From Clostridium oryzae (GTDB lineage Bacteria > Bacillota > Clostridia > Clostridiales > Clostridiaceae), in the NCBI RefSeq assembly GCF_002029235.1, contig NZ_MZGV01000030.1, positions 1-50,368 on the forward strand: a stretch of 50,368 bases of DNA, in the 5' to 3' direction. Under the pieces are notes generated by a model. It searched no databases, was not told the DNA's origin, and was given only the letters and a program-made list of their open reading frames with translations. The number at the start of each line of letters is the position of its first letter. The first letter of the stretch is position 1. Positions 25,701 through 33,797 of the stretch are shown piece by piece. The position numbers and the translations under genes were made by a program.

Positions 25701-26663
25701 TTATTCTGCAAGTCCATACATTTTCTCTATTTCATTAAACTTAGGCAAGTCAACAACAGCCCCAGTGTATTTCAATTTATACGCACTTACTACAAATCCC
25801 AGGTCTAAAGCCTTTCTAATAGTGTATCCTTTAATTATTCCAGTATAGAATCCTGACCAGAACGCATCTCCAGCTCCAGTTGTATCTACAACTTCTTTCG
25901 CCATAGTTTCAAATTTAATAGTTTCTTCACCGTTTGAAACTATAGCTCCATCTTTACCTAACGTCATTATAACAAGTTTAGCACCGAGTTTTAAAAATTT
26001 CTCTATTTGCCTTTCATGAGTATCTTTTCCAAAAATCCTTTCTGCATCATCCTCTGAAGGTTTTACCACATCAACCCTTCCTAATATGGATTTTATATAT
26101 TCTATACCATCTTCTCCTTTTTCCCATATCATCGGATGATAATTCGGATCAAAACATACTAGTGTATTATTTTCTCTAGCCTTTTTTATAGCTGTTTCAA
26201 TTGTATTACGAACTGGTTTCTTTGATATTGGCCAACATGAAAAATGGATTATCTTAGAGTTTTCTATAGCCCTTTCAAGTTCAGAAGTATACATCAATTG
26301 GTAGTCAGCGCCTCTATAAAATATCGGGACAGGACTCTCTTTACTCTTAGTAACCAACACCATGCTAGTAGAATAATCTACTTTCTGGATATATGAAGTA
26401 TCTATACCCGCTTCTTCTAAATAGCTGATTAAAAACTTTCCTAATCCATCTTTTCCAACTGCTGATGCAATGAGAGAGTTAATTCCTAGTTTTTTTACAT
26501 TCATCGCTATGTTAGCAGGTGATCCTCCAAAGAATTTATTATAACTGTTACACTCAAAATTTTCACTGTAATCTGATGATATCATATCAATCAGTATCTC
26601 TCCTAACGTTAGGAGATCATTTTTTTTATTTTTAAAGTCTATTTTATCACTAAGTTTTAGCAT
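25701..26663 (-). CDS. PfkB-family sugar kinase (fructokinase-like)
   Basis: A 320-residue ribokinase/PfkB kinase. The N-terminal signature GGSPANIAMNVKKLG (about 46-60) binds sugar, and the C-terminal DTTGAGDAFWSGF (about 260-272) carries the catalytic Asp and anion hole. In this cluster it would phosphorylate fructose released by the GH32 enzymes or sucrose phosphorylase. It is clearly different from the second PfkB kinase beside it, so the two probably differ in substrate. GAGG lies six bases before ATG. An 18-bp palindrome (26599-26616) falls in its early coding part. Confidence 0.85.
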   Translation of the reverse strand: MLKLSDKIDFKNKKNDLLTLGEILIDMISSDYSENFECNSYNKFFGGSPANIAMNVKKLGINSLIASAVGKDGLGKFLISYLEEAGIDTSYIQKVDYSTSMVLVTKSKESPVPIFYRGADYQLMYTSELERAIENSKIIHFSCWPISKKPVRNTIETAIKKARENNTLVCFDPNYHPMIWEKGEDGIEYIKSILGRVDVVKPSEDDAERIFGKDTHERQIEKFLKLGAKLVIMTLGKDGAIVSNGEETIKFETMAKEVVDTTGAGDAFWSGFYTGIIKGYTIRKALDLGFVVSAYKLKYTGAVVDLPKFNEIEKMYGLAE

Positions 26664-26716
26664 TTCATTCCTCCATATTCCATAATATTAATGAATAGAA
26701 AAACCTACAACTATTG

Positions 26717-27679
26717 CTAGGATTCCTTCATAAATTTTTCCACTGTTTCCAGTGAAGGAAGTGCACTTATTGCGCCTTTATTCATAGTTGTTAATGCTGC
26801 TACTGCATTTGAAAATTTGAGAATATCTTTAATTTCAGACTTTTCTATATTCATAATATCTAATTTATTATTGCATATCTGGTATAAGAAAGCTCCAATA
26901 AATGAATCTCCAGCTCCTGTTGTATCTACTGCCTTAACCTTATATCCATTAACTGTAACTTTGTAGCCTTTATAGAAAGCTGAAACACCATCTTTGCCTC
27001 TAGTTATAATTAAGATTTTCACATTAAAATTCAAGAACCATGCTATTGCTTTTTCTTCGTCACTAAAACCAGTAATAAATTCTAATTCATCTTCGCTTAC
27101 TTTAATAATGTCCGCATATTCTACAAAACTGCGAATAACTCTTTTATACTCTTCATGATCTTGCCAAAGCGGAAGTCTTATATTAGGATCAAAAGATATA
27201 AACCCACCTTTTTCTTTCACTGCACTAATAGCTGCTATATGCGCCATTCTCACTGGGGCATCCACAAGGCTAACAGAACAAAAATGTAGAATATCTCCTG
27301 ATTTAAACCATTGTGGACTAATTTCACACTGATCTAAGAACATGTCCGCACTTGGATTTCTATAAAATGAAAAGTCTCTCTCTCCGCTATCCATTAATGA
27401 AACAAATGCCAGTGCAGTATTAGCTTTGCTTGTCCTAAAAACATGATTTGTGTTTACCTCTACACTTTTTAGTGTTTCAATAAGGAAATCACCAAAAGCA
27501 TCGTTTCCAAGTTTGCCAATAAAATAGCTTTGCAATCCAAGCTTAGCTGCTGCGGCTGCTACATTTGCAGGAGCTCCACCAGGTGCCTTTTCAAATGAGG
27601 ATACATCCTTCAAGCCAACTCCTTTTTCCTTAGGAATAAAATCAATCAAAGCTTCACCAATTGTAAATAATTTTCCCAT
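26717..27679 (-). CDS. PfkB-family fructokinase
   Basis: A 320-residue fructokinase of the ribokinase family, started at MGKLFTIGEALIDFIP (27679) because GGAG lies upstream; a longer in-frame start at 27712 would overlap scrB and is less likely. Sugar-binding motif APGGAPANVAAAAAKLG, catalytic DTTGAGDSFIGAF. The GEALIDFIP beginning is typical of bacterial fructokinases (ScrK/Cscβ-type PfkB). It directly follows the sucrose hydrolase gene, the common scrB-scrK order, so fructose is its probable substrate, giving fructose 6-phosphate. Confidence 0.88.
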   Translation of the reverse strand: MGKLFTIGEALIDFIPKEKGVGLKDVSSFEKAPGGAPANVAAAAAKLGLQSYFIGKLGNDAFGDFLIETLKSVEVNTNHVFRTSKANTALAFVSLMDSGERDFSFYRNPSADMFLDQCEISPQWFKSGDILHFCSVSLVDAPVRMAHIAAISAVKEKGGFISFDPNIRLPLWQDHEEYKRVIRSFVEYADIIKVSEDELEFITGFSDEEKAIAWFLNFNVKILIITRGKDGVSAFYKGYKVTVNGYKVKAVDTTGAGDSFIGAFLYQICNNKLDIMNIEKSEIKDILKFSNAVAALTTMNKGAISALPSLETVEKFMKES

Positions 27680-27696
27680 TACAAATACATCTCCTA

Positions 27697-29184
27697 TTAT
27701 TTTATTTCCCATTTGTTGAGTTCTTTAATTAGCACTTCTGCATCGCTATAAAATTCTATTCCTTTTGCTGATGAGTTAGGGTATACAGTCGATGTAAGTG
27801 TTTTTTCCCCATCCTGTATAAATACCTCTATTGAAATTGTGTCAATAAAAACTCTTAACTTTAATTTATTATCCTTAAGGTTTATACCAACTCTTCTTGC
27901 ATATTTAATGTCATCCTCTACTCCACTAGCAAATATATCTTGTCCATTTTTAGAACGGTCAAATACAAATTTAGCTTCTTTTTTATCATAATACATGACT
28001 GTCTCATGCTCTTCGTCTTTAAATATTTTGAGCCCAAATACATTAGCGTCTAGAAAATCTATTTCCATTTCTAACTCGATATGTTTTCCTTCTACTCCTT
28101 CTAGGGCAAGTGAATTTGTGACAACAATATCTTTATATTCTATATTGTTACCCCTGTATCTTTTAATTTCCTCTATAGGTATTTGATATAATTTATTATC
28201 AATAACCTTCAATTCTCTAGGTAATGTCATAGCTCCAGCCCATCCATGTCCTTGTTCACTTGATGGAATAGTCATATCCCACATTTGCATCCAGGCAATC
28301 ATAATACGTCTTCCTTTTGCATCTGCCATTGTTTGAGGAGCGTAGAAATCAAATCCACCATCAATTTCATCAATTACGAAAGGCTTAAAACTACAGCTTT
28401 CAATATCACATTCACCTAAAAAATAAACACTTGAGTGTACATTGCAATACTTATCTCCATCTCTTTCAAGAAACTGTGGAGACATTAGAACTACGTCTGT
28501 ATCTCCAATACTAAATAAATCAGGACATTCCCACATCTTGCCTAGTTTATTGTTACTTTTCATAAGCACTCCTACATAAGTCCATTGGGATAAATCTTTT
28601 GATTTATAAACTAGCAATTGACCACTGCCATCTATATTTCTTGAACCGACTATAGAATAAAAATCTTCTCCATGCTTTAAAATCTTAGGATCCCTGAAAT
28701 CCTGTGGTAGTGCACTGCCAGGTAAAGCTTTTGTATCTATAACTGGATTAGACGGCAACTTAGTAAATTCAATGCCATCTTCAGACACTGCAATATTTTG
28801 TATTTGCCTAATGTTTTCAGGTTTTTCAAGATCGGGGTTAGTGTTTCCGGTGTACATAAGGTATAGTTTTCCGTCGTCTTCAATAGCAGTTCCTGAAAAA
28901 CAGCCACCAGCATCATAATACATGTCAGGAGCCAACGCTACAGGAAGATACTCCCACTTAACCAAATCATTACTTTTTACATGTCCCCAATGCATTGGAC
29001 CCCATTGACTGTCGTAAGGGTAATATTGGTAGAAGAGATGATACTCTCCATTATAATAACAAAAACCATTAGGATCATTAATCCATCCTATTTCTGGCAT
29101 AACGTGGTATTTTAATCTATATTCTGAATTTACCTTATCTTTATTTTTTAAAATATACTCTTGTGCTTTAGAAAGTTTGCTCAT
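27697..29184 (-). CDS. scrB: Sucrose/sucrose-6-phosphate hydrolase (GH32)
   Basis: A 495-residue canonical cytoplasmic GH32 beta-fructofuranosidase. Nucleophile Asp37 in WINDPNG, stabiliser Asp165 in FRDP, acid/base Glu219 in MWECPD; the C-terminal beta-sandwich begins at about 350. No signal peptide. In PTS-containing bacteria this enzyme acts on sucrose 6-phosphate; here uptake is by an ABC importer, so free sucrose or short fructo-oligosaccharides are the likely substrates. AAAAGGGG precedes ATG. The fructokinase starts 17 bp after it. Confidence 0.92.
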   Translation of the reverse strand: MSKLSKAQEYILKNKDKVNSEYRLKYHVMPEIGWINDPNGFCYYNGEYHLFYQYYPYDSQWGPMHWGHVKSNDLVKWEYLPVALAPDMYYDAGGCFSGTAIEDDGKLYLMYTGNTNPDLEKPENIRQIQNIAVSEDGIEFTKLPSNPVIDTKALPGSALPQDFRDPKILKHGEDFYSIVGSRNIDGSGQLLVYKSKDLSQWTYVGVLMKSNNKLGKMWECPDLFSIGDTDVVLMSPQFLERDGDKYCNVHSSVYFLGECDIESCSFKPFVIDEIDGGFDFYAPQTMADAKGRRIMIAWMQMWDMTIPSSEQGHGWAGAMTLPRELKVIDNKLYQIPIEEIKRYRGNNIEYKDIVVTNSLALEGVEGKHIELEMEIDFLDANVFGLKIFKDEEHETVMYYDKKEAKFVFDRSKNGQDIFASGVEDDIKYARRVGINLKDNKLKLRVFIDTISIEVFIQDGEKTLTSTVYPNSSAKGIEFYSDAEVLIKELNKWEIK

Positions 29185-29263
29185 TACAATTCCCCTTTTA
29201 GTAATATATTTATAAATATACTGTGATTATTATCCCATTAATTACTGCGTCTAACTATGTATA

Positions 29264-30682
29264 TCATAGTGTTGTCAGCTTCAACTCTTTAAATTCAGCC
29301 TCTCCTTCGCTTACAAAAACTCCCCAACTGCCATTTTTTATGTCATATACTCTAGTACTCAAAGCAACTTTATCATCGATGTAGAATTCACATATGCTAT
29401 TATCTACTACTATCTTAATCTCATATTCTTTCTCTACCTCTGAATAAAATGGTCTTTCGATTTCCACTTCATAAGGAAGCGTTTTTCCCCCTTCTTCACT
29501 TTGCATAATATGTGAAGTAAAAACCACTCTGTTTCTGTGAGGCTCAATTTTATAATAATAAGCTTTATCAACATTTGAATCTGCCCTTAATACAAACCCC
29601 AATTCCTTTGTATCATTTTTATACGATAGTTTCCCCGATATTTTACATACGTCAGGCATATCTCCTGCAAGAGCACAGGCAAAGCTGTATTTTGAAGTTG
29701 TTTTAGCTTTATCTTGTCCTATGTTCCATTTACCTATGATTGGATTAAAATTCTGAGGCACAATTCTATTAAATTCATTAATGATTGTATCAGGCACCTT
29801 CACATATAATTCACCATCTGCTTCTTGAACTAATTGATGCACAATCAGGTTTCCACCCCAGTCCCACGTATTATAATCATTACCTTTATAGCCCTCAGGG
29901 TTCCAATGAAATATATTGTCTGTTTTTGTTGGATTCCATCCAAATATATAGGTATTTTTACCATCAGTTCCTGTTTTACCAGCATAAAAGGCCCTTCCAT
30001 CAAAGGTGTCAACCTTAGGCGTAATCCATGGCCCTTCTAGCGATTTACTCATTCTATAATAAGTTCCAAACTTGTTTGTATAAGATGAATAAACCAAATA
30101 CCACCAATCACCAATTTTGAATATATCCGGGCACTCATGAGCCCCTACATTAATATTGGGTGAATATAGTGGAGACTTTATGTTCCATTTTTTTAAATCT
30201 GTTGAAGTACATAGAGCAACGCAGCCTTTTCGATTTCCTTCACATCTCTCTCTTGCAGCTACAAGCATCCAATATTCCTGTTTTTCTTCATTCCAAAAAA
30301 CGTGAGGATCTCTCCAATCTGTCATTTCATAAATATTCTCATCAGGACCAAATGTATCTTCCTCAACTTTTGTCCATTTTTTTAAGTCATAGCTTATTGC
30401 ATGACATACAAGCTGCTTATTATCCGGAAACTGACAAAAGAACATATGATAAATACCATCTTTTTTTATAACGCTGCCAGTTCCGCCATTTATTTTACAA
30501 GCACCGTGTTCTTTAAATTTCATGAAGTCTTTTGTGCTAAGAAGAAACCAACCTGTATCTTTTGAAGAATCATAATTTTCTCTCCAGCCATGAAGATAAA
30601 AAAGTTTGAATTCACCATTCTCATAATAAGGAATAAAATCTCCTACATAGGCATTCTCTGGTCTAAAAAAAATTTGTTCCAT
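29264..30682 (-). CDS. Divergent GH32-family protein
   Basis: A 472-residue protein from the ATG at 30682 (GGAGAG seven bases upstream; a TTG five codons earlier is less likely). It has the GH32 layout, propeller about 1-300 and beta-sandwich 320-472, with RDP (residues 124-126) and HECPD (Glu183) intact. The usual WxNDPNG block is replaced by YVGDFIPYY, placing Asp15 as the probable nucleophile. Such GH32-like proteins are poorly characterised; sucrose is not assured. Its place next to the glycyl-radical genes, before scrB, suggests it releases the substrate or product of that enzyme, which is inference only. No signal peptide, so cytoplasmic. Confidence 0.82.
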   Translation of the reverse strand: MEQIFFRPENAYVGDFIPYYENGEFKLFYLHGWRENYDSSKDTGWFLLSTKDFMKFKEHGACKINGGTGSVIKKDGIYHMFFCQFPDNKQLVCHAISYDLKKWTKVEEDTFGPDENIYEMTDWRDPHVFWNEEKQEYWMLVAARERCEGNRKGCVALCTSTDLKKWNIKSPLYSPNINVGAHECPDIFKIGDWWYLVYSSYTNKFGTYYRMSKSLEGPWITPKVDTFDGRAFYAGKTGTDGKNTYIFGWNPTKTDNIFHWNPEGYKGNDYNTWDWGGNLIVHQLVQEADGELYVKVPDTIINEFNRIVPQNFNPIIGKWNIGQDKAKTTSKYSFACALAGDMPDVCKISGKLSYKNDTKELGFVLRADSNVDKAYYYKIEPHRNRVVFTSHIMQSEEGGKTLPYEVEIERPFYSEVEKEYEIKIVVDNSICEFYIDDKVALSTRVYDIKNGSWGVFVSEGEAEFKELKLTTL

Positions 30683-30719
30683 TAATAATCTCTCCAATCT
30701 TATAATTTTAACGGTTAAA

Positions 30720-31604
30720 TTATGATAATATATCGCTTACCACTTGATTCAATATTTTCATTTTTTCAGCCGATGGCGATTCTAATTCACTAGCTCCATA
30801 TTCCATTCCAAGGCTTTCATATTTATTTTTAGCAAGCTTATGAAACGGTATCAATTCAACTTTTTCTACGTTTTTAAGCTGCTTCACAAACTCTGCAATT
30901 TCTTTTACTGATTTTAAGGTATCATTTATCTCTGGTATTATAGGGCAACGAATCCATATCTTCTTATTTAATTTATCTAGCTTTTCGATATTAGATAATA
31001 TCAACGTATTATCTGAACCAGTAACATATTTATGCATTGCACTATCCATAGTTTTAATATCTATAATAAATAAATCAATAAGCTCATTTATTCTCTCGAT
31101 AATACTCCAATTCACGTTAAAAGCACTCTCAATTGCTGTGTGATAAGCATTTTTTCTGCATTTCATTAATACTTCAATTAAAAACTCTTTTTGCAAAAGC
31201 GGTTCACCGCCACTAAATGTTATCCCGCCACCTGAAAATCTGTAAAAATCCTTATCTCTATCAATAATTTCTACTAGTTCATCAGATTGCATAAATTTCG
31301 CTGATATTAACAGCGAATTTGACGGACATACCTTTATACATTTGCCACAAGTGTCACATTTTTCTCTATCAATAGTTATTTGTGTTCCATCAAATTCAAG
31401 TGCTGCTTTATTGCATAAATTCAAACATTCCATACACTTAATACATCTATTTTGAAAAAACTGCAGTTCAAGCTTGCTATATAAACACTCCGGATTATGG
31501 CACCAAAAACACTTTAAATTGCATTTTTTCAAAAACACCGTCGTTCTTATACCTGGACCATCATGAGTCGAGAACCTCTGTATATTAGAAATAAGTCCAT
31601 CCAA
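30720..31604 (-). CDS. Glycyl radical enzyme activase (radical SAM)
   Basis: A 294-residue radical-SAM activating enzyme. C28-x3-C32-x2-C35 (KKCNLKCFWC) binds the SAM-cleaving 4Fe-4S cluster. Two ferredoxin-like clusters follow (C54, C57, C60, C64 and C83, C86, C89, C93), as in activases of dehydratase-type glycyl radical enzymes. GGGITFSGGEPL is the SAM-binding GGE motif. It makes the glycyl radical on the protein encoded 16 bp upstream. It starts at TTG with GGGAG upstream. It should be active only without oxygen, in line with an obligate anaerobe. Confidence 0.93.
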   Translation of the reverse strand: MDGLISNIQRFSTHDGPGIRTTVFLKKCNLKCFWCHNPECLYSKLELQFFQNRCIKCMECLNLCNKAALEFDGTQITIDREKCDTCGKCIKVCPSNSLLISAKFMQSDELVEIIDRDKDFYRFSGGGITFSGGEPLLQKEFLIEVLMKCRKNAYHTAIESAFNVNWSIIERINELIDLFIIDIKTMDSAMHKYVTGSDNTLILSNIEKLDKLNKKIWIRCPIIPEINDTLKSVKEIAEFVKQLKNVEKVELIPFHKLAKNKYESLGMEYGASELESPSAEKMKILNQVVSDILS

Positions 31605-31620
31605 ATCTTAGCAACTCCCT

Positions 31621-33696
31621 TTATTCCTCAATTATTCTAGCTATAATGTGATCCTGTAAATCCTCTGTCAAATCCACAAATCTAGCATTAAATCCCCATA
31701 CTCTTACTATGATATCGCCATACTGCTCAGGATTAAGCTTTGCCCTCTTCAATATTTCCGCATCATATATAGCAGTGTTCAAAACTACTATTCCTAACTT
31801 TAACGCCGCTAAGAGTAAATTTTTTAATATCTCATTTCCAGATTTATCTGTAGGAATAATATTTCTTGATAGAGTAAGATGTAACGGTGAAGAAGCAAAT
31901 CCCATATAAAGAGGAGCTTTTGCTGCAGAATTTATAACTGCAGTTGGACCATTCTTGGCTTTTCCAGGTGTAGGAGAATAATGTTCCGCAATCGGATCTC
32001 CTAACTTTCTTCCATCTGGTGTAGCACCAGTAATTTTTGCAAATGTATTAAAATCTATATTATACAATCCTGGCCAAATTACTTTTCCATTTGGTGTTTT
32101 ATAATCAACCACGTATTCGCAAAATTTCTTTGCAATATCTGCTGCAATAAAATCTACAAAATCATCATCATTACCAAATTTAGGTGCATTAATAAGTCTT
32201 TGACGCAGAATCTCATTGTTTTCAAAGTTATTTTTTAGCGCTTTTACTAATTCATCCATAGTACAATAGTTATCTTCAAATACTACTTTCTTTATTGCAG
32301 CGAGTCCATCTGCAACCGTAGTTAATGAGCCAGAAAGGAGTTGAAAACACTCAATGTTAAATCCTCCTCTCAAGGGATCTACTGCCTTTTCTAAGCATAG
32401 CGGAAAGGCTCCACTGAGAAATGGTGAGCATACAATTTTTTCTTTAAATTTAACAATGTCATTACAAATGGTTTGAAGTTTTACATCTGTCTGGTATAAA
32501 TACTGTTTCATGAATGCACTATACACTTCATCAAAAGAATTCATCATAGATACATCTCCAGATTTATATCCAAGCTTCAAGCCAGTCCGTACTTCATTTT
32601 CAGGCATCTCATTAGACCACTTTTTCATTGTAACTTTATTAGGAATACTGCTGTTTTCTTCCCCATTAAACATCGTTAATTCTAATGATTTTACAGCTTC
32701 CATCTGATAAAAAAATATTCCGCTCTCACCGTCTATAACTAATTCGGTACATCCATCATTAGAATAATTCCTAGCTGATTCTAGAGGTATGCCATGTTTC
32801 ACTAATTCAGGAATTAAATTATCATCATTATATATCGTTGGCTGGCCTTGTCCTAGCTGTTGAAGCTCTATAACTTTATCAACAAAGCTATCTTTAGTGT
32901 TAGAATGGATTCGCACATTTAAATGGGGTTCAGCTTTTTTTACTATAATCGAAGTTTTAAGCATAAGATAGCTTAGCTCATTAGTCGCATCTTCACCCTT
33001 CTTATTTACTCCACCAAGCATTAAATTCTTCAGAGTATCTCCAGTTCCCGCATCATTAAACGCTTCCCAAAGCTGACATAGTATATCAACAACCTCTTTT
33101 TCCGTTAATACACCTGCATCTATATCTCTTCTATAAAATGGGTATAAATATTGATCTAATCTTCCAATTGAAGAAGTAAACGGACTTCGCAATCTCCATG
33201 TAAACCAAAAAAGCTGGACAGCTTGTAAAAAAGTCTTTGGAGCTCCTTCACATAATATTCTGCAATTATCGGCAATCTTCCTAAGCCTATCAACATTTTC
33301 CAGTTCAATACCCAGCTTACTTTCAGCTTCAATAGCATGTTTTTCTATAAATCTTATAGCGGCTTCATATACCTGTTTTATTGCCTTTAAAAATTCAATT
33401 TGTTCCTCAGTATATTTAATGTCCTGTCTACTTGCCTTATTTACTATTCCTCTGTATCCAATGTTCAAAAAACTAGTATTAATTGGGAAGTGATAGTTAT
33501 CAAAGCCTAAAAATATTTTTCCTTCATCAAATTTCTTCCATATTGACATTTGATTATCTTTATAAAATCTTCTTGGGCCAGCAATAATACCATCATCAGG
33601 AATATATATTGGAAGTTCTTCTAAATATTCAGTATAATCTTTTGCTGTCCTTCTTATAGCTTCTATTCTCTTATGAATTAAGCTGATATCTTCCAT
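31621..33696 (-). CDS. Short glycyl radical enzyme of unknown substrate
   Basis: A 691-residue member of the pyruvate formate-lyase/dehydratase superfamily. Active-site thiyl Cys316 lies in NDGCTELVIDG and the radical Gly668 in RVWGFNARFVDL; GRLDQYLYPFY (178-188) is also typical. It has a single Cys and a GCxE pattern, as in diol-dehydratase-like members, not the CC pair of pyruvate formate-lyase. Known members are about 760-850 residues, so this is short, and GCTE and RVWGF differ from the usual GCVE and RVxGY. Position inside a sugar cluster suggests a sugar, sugar alcohol or sugar-phosphate substrate. AAAGGA precedes ATG. The SBP gene ends 102 bp upstream, with a palindrome between. Confidence 0.9.
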   Translation of the reverse strand: MEDISLIHKRIEAIRRTAKDYTEYLEELPIYIPDDGIIAGPRRFYKDNQMSIWKKFDEGKIFLGFDNYHFPINTSFLNIGYRGIVNKASRQDIKYTEEQIEFLKAIKQVYEAAIRFIEKHAIEAESKLGIELENVDRLRKIADNCRILCEGAPKTFLQAVQLFWFTWRLRSPFTSSIGRLDQYLYPFYRRDIDAGVLTEKEVVDILCQLWEAFNDAGTGDTLKNLMLGGVNKKGEDATNELSYLMLKTSIIVKKAEPHLNVRIHSNTKDSFVDKVIELQQLGQGQPTIYNDDNLIPELVKHGIPLESARNYSNDGCTELVIDGESGIFFYQMEAVKSLELTMFNGEENSSIPNKVTMKKWSNEMPENEVRTGLKLGYKSGDVSMMNSFDEVYSAFMKQYLYQTDVKLQTICNDIVKFKEKIVCSPFLSGAFPLCLEKAVDPLRGGFNIECFQLLSGSLTTVADGLAAIKKVVFEDNYCTMDELVKALKNNFENNEILRQRLINAPKFGNDDDFVDFIAADIAKKFCEYVVDYKTPNGKVIWPGLYNIDFNTFAKITGATPDGRKLGDPIAEHYSPTPGKAKNGPTAVINSAAKAPLYMGFASSPLHLTLSRNIIPTDKSGNEILKNLLLAALKLGIVVLNTAIYDAEILKRAKLNPEQYGDIIVRVWGFNARFVDLTEDLQDHIIARIIEE

Positions 33697-33761
33697 AATT
33701 ATTTACATTCCTTTCAATATCAATTATTAATCGAATAATAAATTTTAATGCTTTTATTTTA

Positions 33762-33791
33762 AAGGAATATGCTTTGCAAAGCATATTCCTT
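33762..33791 (-). terminator. Perfect stem-loop between binding-protein and glycyl-radical genes
   Basis: A 30-bp perfect palindrome (AAGGAATATGCTTTG and its complement), seven bases after the stop codon of the solute-binding gene, followed on the minus strand by TTTAAAATAAAAG. It probably ends part of the transcripts or protects the 3' end, keeping transporter and enzyme mRNA levels apart. Confidence 0.75.
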
Positions 33792-33797
33792 ATCATA

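Noticed and set aside
29785..30471. Three plus-strand frames of 68-103 codons
   Set aside because: They are shadows of the divergent GH32 gene, whose motifs and start are well supported.
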